A stretch of DNA of 64,000 nt from Roseobacter denitrificans OCh 114 (GTDB taxonomy: Bacteria; Pseudomonadota; Alphaproteobacteria; Rhodobacterales; Rhodobacteraceae), in contig NC_008209.1 in the NCBI RefSeq assembly GCF_000014045.1, positions 2,317,001 through 2,381,000 on the forward strand, read 5' to 3'. Every line of letters starts with the position of its first letter. Positions within the stretch are counted from its first letter, which is position 1. The notes beneath the pieces are model-generated. The model was not told where the DNA came from. It saw only the letters and a list, made by a program, of their open reading frames with translations, and did not search any database. Made by a program: the position numbers and the translations under genes. Shown piece by piece: positions 51,323 to 60,612 of this stretch.

Positions 51323-52162
51323 TCAGTGAATGCTTGCCTGAAAACTGGTTGCGGTCAGCGACACATACGCATCAAGCGGCGGGCGCAACTCGAAGGCCTT
51401 GGGCGTTCGTGCGAAGTTCCAGAGGCGAAACAAGCACCATTCCTCGCGCCGTTCATCTGCCACTGCAAGCTCATTGCGGGAGATATGAAACGGCGTGCGT
51501 TCCCACCCGTTTGTGGTCTTCACCTCGATGAGACGCTGCCGTCCGTCTGCATCGAAACTGGCAATATCATAGCCCGCGCCATCCCCTTCTTCTTCGGAAA
51601 CCCAGCGGATTTGTTGCGCCAAGTCCTCCCGCCCTGCTGCAGTCAAAGTGTTACGCTCGTGTTTCAAGACGCGCTCTTCTCCAGCCTTGCCAAGGGCGCG
51701 GTTGCGTCCATCCCGCGCGGCCACGTCGAACTTCTTGGCGATGTGGAGCATCTGCTCAAGCTCGTCCGGCGACGGTTGGTTGGTCAACGTCGGCGCAGGC
51801 CCGACCCAGAGTTGCGCCGCCTCGGCCATGCCATCAACGGGCCGGGAAGAAAGGGTGCGGTGCGTCCAACCGGGGTTAATAACCAGCCATCGTGCGACGG
51901 CGTCGACGAGGCTGGTCTGGAAGTTGAAGGCCGGTTTGTACCCGGTGATCCAAACCTCGCCGAGGCCCTTGAGAACGGCACTGATGTTCTGATGTTTGAA
52001 CTCGACCGATCCGTCCGAGCGGTCGTTGAGTCGCGGTAGAAGCTGCCGTCGATGCTCGGCCTTGTTGTAGGGATGGCCTGCCACATCTTCGGCCAGCATC
52101 GCGAAGTAATCCGCGACGATCAGGTCATTCTCGACATCTGTCCACGCTTGGCTCGACATCAT
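51323..52162 (-). CDS. DUF3883 domain protein, predicted PD-(D/E)xK nuclease-like
   Basis: 279 residues. The C-terminal half shows the DUF3883 pattern: ALGKAGEERVLKHER near 155, GAGYDIASFDADGRQRLIEVKTTNGWERTPFHIS near 193-225, where D, E and K of D-(x)n-E-V-K form a restriction-endonuclease-like active site. The N-terminal half (NDLIVADYFAMLAEDVAGHPYNKAEHRRQLLP) is a helical domain often seen before DUF3883. It lies 87 bp after the helicase gene on the same strand. DUF3883 proteins recur in anti-phage islands; a nuclease role is inferred. Confidence 0.8.
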   Translation of the reverse strand: MMSSQAWTDVENDLIVADYFAMLAEDVAGHPYNKAEHRRQLLPRLNDRSDGSVEFKHQNISAVLKGLGEVWITGYKPAFNFQTSLVDAVARWLVINPGWTHRTLSSRPVDGMAEAAQLWVGPAPTLTNQPSPDELEQMLHIAKKFDVAARDGRNRALGKAGEERVLKHERNTLTAAGREDLAQQIRWVSEEEGDGAGYDIASFDADGRQRLIEVKTTNGWERTPFHISRNELAVADERREEWCLFRLWNFARTPKAFELRPPLDAYVSLTATSFQASIH

Positions 52163-55048
52163 GCCAGGCTAGGGGAAGGTCAGACTTATGTCACTTAGTT
52201 GCGCAACTTTGGGTGCTTGCGCCCGACGTGATGGGTCTTGATAGTGTATTTAGCGCGATGCAGTCTTTGCGATCTTCGCTTTCCCATTGCAGTCCGGGAA
52301 ACGGACACACCCGAGGAAGGGTCCGAACCTGCCACGGCGTTCAATGAGCCATCCAGCGTCGCAGCTGGGGCAGGCTTGCTGCGACGTATCGCATTCCGAA
52401 CATTCCATCAGACTGCGTTTTGGGTCCCGGACCGGCAGCCCTACGCCGCATTCTGGACATGCCGGCATACGGTTTCCGCACAATTTCACATGCTCGCAGC
52501 GATACCATCCCGGTCCATCCTGCCCGGGCATGTAGAGAAGACGCCCCCCGCATTGCAGGCAGGTGTGTGTGCGTTCCGTCGCCTCGACCGGGCTGTCGAC
52601 GCCGTAATCCGGATCGTTCATCAGTTCGGTAACGAAGATCGAAGGCCGCGCTTCCGACGCAAGGATTGTCACCGAACGTCGGGCGCGCGTCATAGCAACG
52701 TACATCACGCGACGCTCTTCTGCGTTCTCGAACGGCTCCGCTTCCGGTGAGACGAGGCTTAGCAACGGATCGTCAACGATCATGGACGGGAACCCCATTC
52801 GAGCCTTGTCGGCCCCGAGAATGACCACATGGTCTGCCTCCAGGCCCTTGGAAGCATGGATCGTCTTGAAACTCAGCGAAAGTGCCGGGTGTTGCCGCCG
52901 CAGGCGCCTGAGGTCAGGTTCATTGAACCTGTATCGGCCAAGTAGGAGCACGGACGGCTTTTGGACGCCATCTGCGCTCGCCTCTGTCAGAGAAGCGAGG
53001 GTTTCGTGGAGGACGTTTTCGGCGTTGTCGCGCCGGGTCCATGCAACCTGAATCGCAGGCTGGTCCGTTTCTCCTGCTGCGCGCACTGTCTTTGTGATCT
53101 GGGCCGGGTTGCGCAAGACGAAGCGTCGTGATGCGAGCGCGATCTTGTCAACTGATCGGAAAGTGCGACCAAGATCAACGGTTCGGTGGATGCCGGTTAT
53201 GCCGGCAAACTGCCCCCCAAACTCGGCCCCGAAGTTTCGCATGATATGGATATCGGAGCCGACAAAGCGGTAGATCGATTGCCAATCATCCCCAACCGCA
53301 AAGACCTTCGCATCCGCGTGCTGCTCCTTGAGTGCTTTGATAAGACGCGCTCTTCCGGTCGAGATGTCCTGAAACTCGTCAACGAGAATGTGGCGAAACG
53401 GGCTGTTGTAACGTCCTCTTTCGACATGCGCAGTCGCCCGGATCACCATGTCCTCGAAATCGATACGGTCGCCTAGGCGGTTCTGATACTCTCGAAAGAC
53501 CGCTCCGAAGATCTTGAGGAAAGCATCGGCTCTCTTTCCCATTTTCAGGGTGGATGCTTTGTCGGAGCAGTCATCGATCTGATACCCGCCGTTCTTGAAA
53601 TGGCGAAGAAAGGTGCCGATCAGCGACGAGAACCCGTCCACGACACCGACCTGTGTGACCTGATCATAAATCTCGATATCCGGGATCGGCCTCAAGGTGA
53701 CGTGTGGCGCGAGCTTTTCGGCTAACGCGTCGAGCAACCGACCCTCCTCGCGCTCCCAGCTATAGGTTTCGATCAGGACCGTCTCATGTTCCGTATGGAC
53801 CTTTCGCTTCCAGTCCATGCTGGCCAGGTATTCGTCTCGATCGACAAACGGCGCGGTTGTCAGCTGCTCCGTGCCATCTGAGGTTCGTCTCTTCCGGACC
53901 CCGAAGTGTTCGATGTAGACGCCACTTTCGGTCAAACGGAAATCCGGGGTGTAGACACGTCGCCCAGTCCCGGTCAGCTTGTGTTCGTAGGTAGGCTCGT
54001 ATTCGAAGGCAATGCCGTTCCGATACAACCAGTTCGCGATGATTAGTTCTTCGAAACTGTTGACGGTTTCCCCTTGCAGCGTCCGTAAATTGCGGCTTTC
54101 GACCTCGGAATACCATTCATGGGCAGACTTGAAGTCCCAAGGTGATGGGAAGTCGTCGAAGAAGCCCGCAAACCAGCCGATCACGGTTTCTGCCACGTCG
54201 CTGACGCGGCTGACGATGTATCGCAGGATGTCCCGGATAAGCGATAGGAACGCCTTGTCGTCCGTTGCCGTCGGCGCAAGCGCGGGCTTTTCCCCTTCGA
54301 CATCGCCTATGATCTCGTAGGCCAGCGCATGGAACGTGCGCGCGGCGATGGGCACGCCACAACGAGCTTCGATCCTCTCAGACATCTCAGTCGCTGCATC
54401 TCGTGCAAAGGCCAGGAGAAGCAGTTCTTCCGGAGACCTGATCCCGGCCTTAACGAGATAGGCCGCTTTCGCGGTGATGACGCTGGTCTTGCCCGATCCG
54501 GCCCCGGCTAGAACCAGCGTCGCATCCTCATCGACAACTACGGACAGACGTTGTTCGGGCGTCAACGGCATGGACTCGACGGTGTCGAGAAATTCCGTCC
54601 AACGGTCGAGCTGTGCATCGACAAAGCGCTCGATCGCGGCTTCGCGGGCTTTGGCAGGGTCAGCAGAGAAGGAAAGGATCGGGGCGATCCGACGCATCGT
54701 CTTGTCGCCAACAGCCTCGGCGTTGAGCTTGGACAAGACACGGTCAGTCAGGTTCAATGCCTCTCGTGCCAATGGGTCGATATGGAATGCTGACGGGTAT
54801 CGCTCAGGCGCTTGGAGCTTCTCTAGGAATTGAAGGAGCCGCTGGATTCTCTCCTCTTCCTTGGCAAGTTCCCTAAGGTTGAATTTGGACCACGCCTGCC
54901 CAAAAGCTTGGGCGAAAGCATTCGCCGCTGCTTTGTTGACGGCTGGGAGAACAACCTGTTTGTCGCCATGGAGATTGAGGGCGAAAGACGAAGAAAACAC
55001 TCCTACCTGGGTAATCCCCCCATTTTCAGAGGGGCGCGTCAGTAGAAT

Positions 55049-55846
55049 CTATGCTGCTTTCAGTTTCTGTATCGGTGTCACTCCGCCGATCCCCATGTTT
55101 GGTCTTTCGTTGTTATATGTCCAGAGCCAACGGGTGGCATGGTCTTGCACCTCTTCGATGCTGTTGAAGTGATACCGCCCAAGCCATTCCGTGCGGACAG
55201 TTCTGTTGTATCTCTCGACATAGGCGTTCTGTTGGGGCTTGCCGGGCTGGATGTAGATCAGCCCGATCCCCGCCTTCTCTGCCCAGTTCTGGAGCCTGGC
55301 GCTGACGTATTCTGGGCCATTGTCCACACGAATGGCCAACGGCTTGCCACGCCATGCAATGATCTGGTTTAGCGTCCGAACCACGCGTTCTGACGGCAGT
55401 GAGAAGTCGACCTCAATGGCCAAGCCTTCTCGATTGAAGTCATCCAGCACGTTCAGCGTCCGGAACGATCTGCCATCCGCCAACTGGTCGGCCATGAAGT
55501 CCATCGACCACACTTCGTTCGGGGCCTCCGGCACGGCCAGTGGCTCAGGCTTCTCCCGTTGCAGCCGTTTTCGGGGCTTGATCCGCATGTTCAGCTCCAA
55601 CTCGCGATAGATGCGATAAACGCGCTTGTGGTTCCATTTGAACCCTTTCACGTTCCGCAGATGCAGCAAGCACAGGCCGAAACCCCATGTCTTCTTGGCA
55701 TTCGTCAACGCGACCAGCCAATCAGCGATCAACTCGTTCTCATCGCTGAGCTTTGGCTGATATCGAAAGCAGGTCTCGCTGATTGAGAACGCCCGGCACG
55801 CCAGAGCGATGCTGGCGGAACGGTAGCGCACCGCCCATTCGGCCAT
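55049..55846 (-). CDS. IS3-family transposase OrfB (DDE integrase core)
   Basis: 265 residues from its own possible ATG; normally made as an OrfAB fusion. The frame is open upstream to the slippery site. DDE residues: Asp in [10 protein letters not shown], Asp in RVDNGPEY, Glu in [10 protein letters not shown] (D-x-x-D-x35-E spacing). It cleaves and joins IS ends. Confidence 0.9.
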   Translation of the reverse strand: MAEWAVRYRSASIALACRAFSISETCFRYQPKLSDENELIADWLVALTNAKKTWGFGLCLLHLRNVKGFKWNHKRVYRIYRELELNMRIKPRKRLQREKPEPLAVPEAPNEVWSMDFMADQLADGRSFRTLNVLDDFNREGLAIEVDFSLPSERVVRTLNQIIAWRGKPLAIRVDNGPEYVSARLQNWAEKAGIGLIYIQPGKPQQNAYVERYNRTVRTEWLGRYHFNSIEEVQDHATRWLWTYNNERPNMGIGGVTPIQKLKAA

Positions 55847-55866
55847 CTCGCGTCTTTGAGACGGCC

Positions 55867-56133
55867 TCACCACTTTTTTCCAAGGGCTTCCTTCAGCAGA
55901 TCGTTCTGCATGCTCTTCTCGGCATACATCTTTTTCAGCCGCTTGTTCTCTTCGTCGAGCTCCTTCATCCGCGCCATCAGACTGGCATCCATGCCGCCAT
56001 ATTTTGAACGCCACTTATAAAAGCTCGCGCTGCTCATCCCATGTTCGCGACACAGATCAGACACCGGCACGCCGTTCTCCGCCTGCTTCAAGATCGCCAT
56101 GATCTGCGCGTCGCTGTACTTCGATTTCTTCAT
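55867..56133 (-). CDS. IS3-family transposase OrfA
   Basis: 88 residues with an HTH ([24 protein letters not shown]) and a leucine-zipper-like helix ([29 protein letters not shown]). Near its end the minus strand reads AAAAAAG (plus-strand CTTTTTT at 55873-55879), the classical -1 slippery heptamer. Shifting there continues as [15 protein letters not shown] into OrfB. The start follows GAGGAG. Confidence 0.9.
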   Translation of the reverse strand: MKKSKYSDAQIMAILKQAENGVPVSDLCREHGMSSASFYKWRSKYGGMDASLMARMKELDEENKRLKKMYAEKSMQNDLLKEALGKKW

Positions 56134-56368
56134 CAGAATCTCCTCTTCCATCTTCGAGAAAATTCTACTTCCGCAGACCCCTAAATTTCGGGGGGATTAC
56201 CCCTGGATCGCTGGTTTGGCAACGATCTCTTCGAGTTCGATTCTAGGTCGCGTGCCGCCAGTAGCGGCAATGCCACTGTCTTGCAGTTCCAGCGCACGCG
56301 GAAGTCGGCGACGCGCGTCGGCAAGGAAAGCAAGAAATGGCTGGGATTTAAGCTTCATAGACGATGGT

Positions 56369-56740
56369 TTAGAGCCTTTCCCCACGGATTGGCAGCCCGC
56401 GATCGAAGTAAAGACTGTTGTCTTTCATGAGGAGCCAGATGTTATCGAAAACGCGACCTACATCTTCCGGCGTCGCATGGACGGGCAACAGCCCGGAAGC
56501 CCTGATCGTTCGCCAAGCTCCGAGTGAAGCATGCAACAAGCCGACCTCGGCTGAAGCAAACACAGATTTGAAGTCCAGCCGGAGACAGTTGCGACATCGG
56601 TCAATTGGGCATCTCTCAAAGGTGGGCAGCGAGGACAGGCACCTGAGCTCAGATGAAGCAAGCAAGCTTCTTACGAGTGCGAAACGCTCTTGGCTGCCAA
56701 CAAGGCTTGCCAGCTCCTCCAAGTCTTGGAGTGACGACAA
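56369..56740 (-). CDS. Hypothetical cysteine-rich protein between DRT3 and helicase genes
   Basis: 123 codons starting from a TTG at 56740, with no clear ribosome site. Contains a small Cys cluster (RCPIDRCRNCLRLD near residue 43) that could bind zinc, and no membrane segment. It ends 10 bp before the helicase start. No family is recognised. An overlapping plus-strand frame of similar length exists, so it is uncertain which, if any, is translated; the 5' part abuts the candidate noncoding RNA. Confidence 0.4.
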   Translation of the reverse strand: MSSLQDLEELASLVGSQERFALVRSLLASSELRCLSSLPTFERCPIDRCRNCLRLDFKSVFASAEVGLLHASLGAWRTIRASGLLPVHATPEDVGRVFDNIWLLMKDNSLYFDRGLPIRGERL

Positions 56741-56865
56741 GGAACGCGCTAATGTGTGTGTGACCGCCTACTTACACCAAGCGAAGTCAGCGTTAGTAGA
56801 CGTCAACCTCGGCTACCGAAGCAGCGTTAGCGATCTAGCACAAGAACCTTGCCGCCAGAAAGCAG
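56741..56865 (-). ncRNA. Candidate DRT3 noncoding RNA with CACACACACA tract
   Basis: This gap directly follows drt3b on the same strand. On the minus strand it shows: a GCTGC-TTCG-GTAGC hairpin with UUCG loop; a longer hairpin CTACT-A-ACGC paired with GTGT-A-AGTAG; then GCG-loop-CGC whose loop contains CACACACACA (plus-strand 56753-56762). DRT3 systems include a noncoding RNA, and reports describe alternating GT/AC DNA as product; an AC-repeat template in a loop fits. The ends are unknown and the RNA may extend into the following ORF. Confidence 0.5.
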
Positions 56866-58803
56866 TTAGCCTGAAAAATAGACGGGAGGCAACCTACGCT
56901 GAACTAGTTCAAAACCCGGCCCATTTGCATCCCAGTTGATGTGGCGGAAGCATAACGCCAACTCATCAAACGCCGCTTTACTCAATCCCTGTCCGCCAAG
57001 CTTGTCTTGGAATGTCTGCCAACGCACGTCTCTGTCTATCGCAGGGCAAGACAATGCATCACAAAAAATAAGGTATTCCTCGCAACTCACCTCAATTTCG
57101 AAGTCGTTGGACAATATCCTATTGATCAGACCATCAACGAAGGCATTTTTTTCGTCCTCTTTGATATTTTCCACCGAGTTCAGTGCGTGGAGCGCACACA
57201 AAACCGAAAAATAGCATTTATGCTTTCCGGTGAGAACATTGTGCAGAAACTTCGCAGAGCTTTCTTGCATTGCAAAAAGAGCCGGCTCAACAACCAAACC
57301 CAAAACAAAGGTATTTGCCACTTCTAAGCCCACGGCCTCTGCCTCTTCGACGTAGTGAGTCGCCATCAACTCACTCAACTCGTACACCAAGTATCCGGTG
57401 ATAGTTTCACGGTACGGCTGGGCCAGCTTCTTCGACAGCCTCACGACCTCCTTCAAAATTAAGGACAGCCGAATGATTGGTGGAACTCGAAAATCTATTG
57501 CTGACAGGTAAAACAAGACACGAACAACAGTTTTCACCCTTGCGATCAAATCTTCTGATTGCGCTTCGCTCAGGTCAAGTTCCGTCATTTTGTTTAAACT
57601 TCTTACAATACGGGAAAGTGTTGTAAAAACCTCAGACATAGCACTAGGCAAAAGCGCCCTTTCGGTTCCACCAATGTGTCTTAGCGCGTCTAGCGAAACC
57701 CGAGCTTTGCGCAGAGTTTCACGAGCTTCAGCTGAACTTTCTTCATTGTTACTCAAATCCACCGTAAGCTCGTCATACAGCTTGGCGCAAATGCCGCTGA
57801 CTTCAAACTTCAACCGGGAAATTCCAGTCACAAAAGGGCGTTCAACCTCTTCGCTCTTCCCCGTATTCAAGAACAGCTTATACGTCTCAAGAATTTCGGC
57901 TAAGACACCCTCTACCTTATCTAGAACGTCTTCATCATTTGCGAATAGGTGGAAATCGTCTACGTACCTTCGAATATCATAGTCTCGACCACACTCTAAT
58001 TTCAATCGTTTGGAAACTGCTCGCTCAAGCTCGACGTCAACCCTCTGAAGAATAATTTCCGCAAAAATACGAGAAACCTCAGGGCCAACGAGAATACCAG
58101 CAGTCTCATTATAATTTGAGTGCTGCATTAAGGTGTCAAACTGTTGTTCGAAAGAATAGTTTTTTGCGTTCTTCTTGGAAAAATCCTTATCTTTGAGAGA
58201 CCAACTTATTGAATGGGTATAAATATTGAAAAAGCACTTGGAAACATCCAGCATTCTCAATCTAGAATACTTTCCCTCTAGCCTGATTATCTCGTTTGAA
58301 GAGAAGAATTTATCAAGCAACAAATACTTCCGGTAGGCAAAGTAAGATGAGGTGTAGGATGTTTTTATTGCATGCCCTACATTCTCTCCGGGAAGAGCAA
58401 GCTTCCACCTTTTCCGCACATCCTTCGCGCTATCCTTAGAGTATATACGCAAAGCTTCGTATGGATGGCGGATCGAAAAAGTACTCCGACCGCAAGCCTG
58501 AATGATAGTTTGCTCAAACTCAGAATAGAAAGTAGCAATCCTAAGCTGAACTGCTGGATGGATAAGACCTAGCGTGTTCTTTGATCGCCGAGAGCGGTTT
58601 ATGCTGTAAAGATAAGGCTTAGTGTAGTTATTGTGCGGCCGTCTTAACCTATTCAGATAGTTTTGCTGAACTCCCGTCATCTGATCCAATCTCAGCTCAG
58701 AGAGGAACAGATTTTCGTTTGTAAATCCGAGAGGTAGTTCAAATGGAAGAGTTTCAGTAAGAACTGCTCGAACTTCACGCATACGGTCGTCAATATTACT
58801 CAT
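56866..58803 (-). CDS. drt3b: Antiviral reverse transcriptase Drt3b (UG8-like)
   Basis: 645 residues from ATG 58803, overlapping the drt3a stop by 8 bases; the longer frame to 58833 lies inside drt3a. RT motif A: LRMLDVSKCFFNIYTHSISW near residue 185; motif B: GILVGPEVSRIFAEI near 240; motif C: RRYVDDFHLF near 280 with the catalytic DD. A long helical C-terminal half (about 330-645) without recognised domain follows, as in abortive-infection-type RTs. The pair with a smaller upstream RT, order and overlap match DRT3, whose two RTs and RNA jointly block phage. AbiA-like single RT is the alternative but would not have the partner. Confidence 0.8.
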   Translation of the reverse strand: MSNIDDRMREVRAVLTETLPFELPLGFTNENLFLSELRLDQMTGVQQNYLNRLRRPHNNYTKPYLYSINRSRRSKNTLGLIHPAVQLRIATFYSEFEQTIIQACGRSTFSIRHPYEALRIYSKDSAKDVRKRWKLALPGENVGHAIKTSYTSSYFAYRKYLLLDKFFSSNEIIRLEGKYSRLRMLDVSKCFFNIYTHSISWSLKDKDFSKKNAKNYSFEQQFDTLMQHSNYNETAGILVGPEVSRIFAEIILQRVDVELERAVSKRLKLECGRDYDIRRYVDDFHLFANDEDVLDKVEGVLAEILETYKLFLNTGKSEEVERPFVTGISRLKFEVSGICAKLYDELTVDLSNNEESSAEARETLRKARVSLDALRHIGGTERALLPSAMSEVFTTLSRIVRSLNKMTELDLSEAQSEDLIARVKTVVRVLFYLSAIDFRVPPIIRLSLILKEVVRLSKKLAQPYRETITGYLVYELSELMATHYVEEAEAVGLEVANTFVLGLVVEPALFAMQESSAKFLHNVLTGKHKCYFSVLCALHALNSVENIKEDEKNAFVDGLINRILSNDFEIEVSCEEYLIFCDALSCPAIDRDVRWQTFQDKLGGQGLSKAAFDELALCFRHINWDANGPGFELVQRRLPPVYFSG

Positions 58804-60076
58804 TATTCCAAGCCCTGAAAATCTCTGCGACACGCGCCCGCGAGTGCCGACGTATGATGCGCGCTCTGTAGCCCTGCGCGAATGACAGCTTTCTCAGCTC
58901 AGCTAGAAGTGGGGGAGGAAGGGCCAAAATGTCCGCTGAAAATTCGCTACTTGGGCTAAAGAGAAGCGTCTTTAGATAACCATCGAGGCCTACGAGTTCA
59001 AATGCCGGGTGGGCCCGTTTCTCGCGCCCTCGCTTTGATGGCGGGTAGTAGCCACATCTATTGTAGTTGTAGAATATTCCTGTCCGCACTTTTTCGCGCG
59101 GCTTTCCGCGCGAGTGCTTCGTACGGTATATCGATTGATTTGAAGTTATATATCTGAGCCGATCCAAAAGCAGCGACGCATTCTTGTGCTTCTTGAATGA
59201 CTTAAGCGCGAGATAAGCTCTTGTCTGCCTCTTTTTAAGTTTTCTTTCAGTAATTGATACAGAAAATTCTCGGCTCTCAAAGCTTTTCACACTATTATTT
59301 GCCGTGAATTCGTAGCCCAGGAAGTCAAAGTTTGCTTTGGTATTAGCTCCCGCCCCACTTGGTTTGTCGGACCTAAAGTGAGTTACTGTTGTCTTCTCGT
59401 TAATCTCCAGACCCAAAGTATCTAAAAGATCATTAATTTCAGCTAGTATGTCATATTGAGGAAGGTGGAAGATGACCATATCATCGGCAAATCGGAAATA
59501 CCGATGGACACCAGGCAGTTTTTTCAAGGCTTTGTCAAAGTCGCTCAGGGCTAGCTCGGCAAGTACTGTACTGATAGCCAAACCACGTGGTGCCACATTA
59601 GAAGGGACCGCGCCACCACCAGCGTCGTAAATCCATTCAATCACAGCACGAAGGCTAGCATCCGTACGAGTATCTGCGATTACTTTCTTAACTATTGGCT
59701 CTGCATCAATGTTTTCATAAAAGGATCGGATGTCACATCGAGTAACTGCGTAAGGGCTTCCTTCGCAAACTGCTTCAAGAATTCCAGAAATAATAACTTC
59801 TCTATTCGGCAGCTGGATGTTGTACTGCTTCGCCAAGCGACGGTAGGTCGCCCGCATTATCAAATCTGTTTCGATGTCAGCGGCGAACCGATGGACCACT
59901 CCAGAAGCGTCAGTTCGTGACGACAAACTTAGTGCAACCGGTCTCTGCTCAGCTCGCGACGCCGCTGAGTCGGCGATCGCTTCTAGTTGTGTGTCAAGAT
60001 TCACCTTCCAGCGTCCGCCATCGCCGACACGAAAACAACCCTTGAGTGCGTCTTTTGAGTAGGGAGACGATGTCAC
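58796..60076 (-). CDS. drt3a: Antiviral reverse transcriptase Drt3a (UG3-like)
   Basis: 426 residues from a GTG at 60076 with AAAAGG about eight bases before. RT motif A: VTRCDIRSFYENID near residue 112-125; motif B: APRGLAISTVLAELAL near 165; motif C: YFRFADDMVIF near 195, with FADD in place of YADD; motif D/E: FDFLGYEF near 250. A basic C-terminal thumb-like region follows (KLKKRQTRAYLALKSFKKHK). First gene of the defence operon. The element's only long upstream gap lies before it, where its promoter should be. Confidence 0.8.
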   Translation of the reverse strand: MTSSPYSKDALKGCFRVGDGGRWKVNLDTQLEAIADSAASRAEQRPVALSLSSRTDASGVVHRFAADIETDLIMRATYRRLAKQYNIQLPNREVIISGILEAVCEGSPYAVTRCDIRSFYENIDAEPIVKKVIADTRTDASLRAVIEWIYDAGGGAVPSNVAPRGLAISTVLAELALSDFDKALKKLPGVHRYFRFADDMVIFHLPQYDILAEINDLLDTLGLEINEKTTVTHFRSDKPSGAGANTKANFDFLGYEFTANNSVKSFESREFSVSITERKLKKRQTRAYLALKSFKKHKNASLLLDRLRYITSNQSIYRTKHSRGKPREKVRTGIFYNYNRCGYYPPSKRGREKRAHPAFELVGLDGYLKTLLFSPSSEFSADILALPPPLLAELRKLSFAQGYRARIIRRHSRARVAEIFRAWNNE

Positions 60077-60520
60077 GGTTTACCTTTTGCCTGTCATTTG
60101 ACGTTTGGTTTGTTTGTTCGAACCGTCGCCCACGATCATTTAGCTACGACCGACAGCAATTCGGCCATAGCCATTGCTTTACCGGCCCTTCTGTCCATCA
60201 CACACTATCATCTCAGTGGTTGGCAATAGATTTCAATGATTTGCGCTTTGCAAGCACCCGGTCAGCCATGTGCCTTGGTTTTTTATCCCACGCAATCTGT
60301 CCCCTTCGAATTTCCGCTACGCTCGGTCATGTCGATTGATCAGTTCGTATGGCCAACGCAGCGTGCTTGGCTGTGAGTGTCGCGTTGCGGCATCGTGATC
60401 CATGGCACGACAGTTCTGCGATCCTGGACAAAGTCGCGAATCCTCGCAGATTTTCGAACGATCAATACTCAGCGAAAGGCTGCCATGTTCGAAGGCTAGC
60501 AGAAGCGAAAAGCGCTTAAC
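60077..60520. other. Upstream region of the DRT3 operon
   Basis: About 440 bp with no supported gene; presumably holds the drt3a promoter on the minus strand. On the plus strand CACACAC occurs at 60199-60205 (GTGTGTG on the transcribed strand). Sequence is clearly more AT-rich than the surrounding core genome. Small frames here are not credible. Confidence 0.4.
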
Positions 60521-60544
60521 TTTGCTGCACATTTTGCTGCACAA
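60521..60544 (+). repeat. Integrase arm-type repeats, right
   Basis: TTTGCTGCACA-TTTTGCTGCACAA, matching 22 of 24 bases of the left copy (48968-48991) in the same orientation, about 70 bp inside the right boundary. Confidence 0.6.
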
Positions 60545-60612
60545 TCCGCAGCACGCCGCGATCCCGCATTCAACAAAATCAATCACTTAACCAATTGATA
60601 AGCAATAACTTT

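Larger units (their letters stand above)
55010..56201 (-). mobile_element. IS3-family insertion sequence, complete, 1192 bp
   Basis: Imperfect terminal inverted repeats begin GGTAATCCCCCC at both ends and stay similar for about 40 bp. Flanked by 4-bp direct repeats CCTG (55006-55009 and 56202-56205). Encodes orfA and orfB with an A6G frameshift site. Inserted into codon about 53 of the helicase gene. The intact ORFs and target duplication indicate a fairly recent insertion. The subgroup within IS3 (IS407/IS51-like) is not certain. Confidence 0.92.
52250..56358 (-). pseudogene. UvrD/HelD-like helicase-nuclease gene interrupted by IS3 element
   Basis: The body (52250-55000) encodes UvrD-type helicase motifs: Walker A AGAGSGKTS near residue 165, HILVDEFQDIS (motif II), VGDDWQSIYRF, KTIHASKGLEADHVVILG, and VMYVAMTRARRSV. 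Between motifs Ia and II sits an inserted PD-(D/E)xK-like nuclease domain (YTPDFRLTESGVYIEHFG). The C-terminus has topoisomerase-type zinc ribbons. The N-terminal 52 codons (MKLKSQPFLAFLADARRRLP) lie on the other side of the IS (56201-56358). Removing the IS and one CCTG restores one frame (IQ-VGVFSSSF). A shorter product might start at the GTG at 55000, but the N-terminal domain would be lost. Confidence 0.8.

Noticed and set aside
56418..56939. 173-codon plus-strand frame near the DRT3 operon
   Set aside because: Overlaps the candidate RNA and the 3' end of drt3b on the opposite strand, Ser/Arg-rich, no ribosome site; regarded as a shadow.
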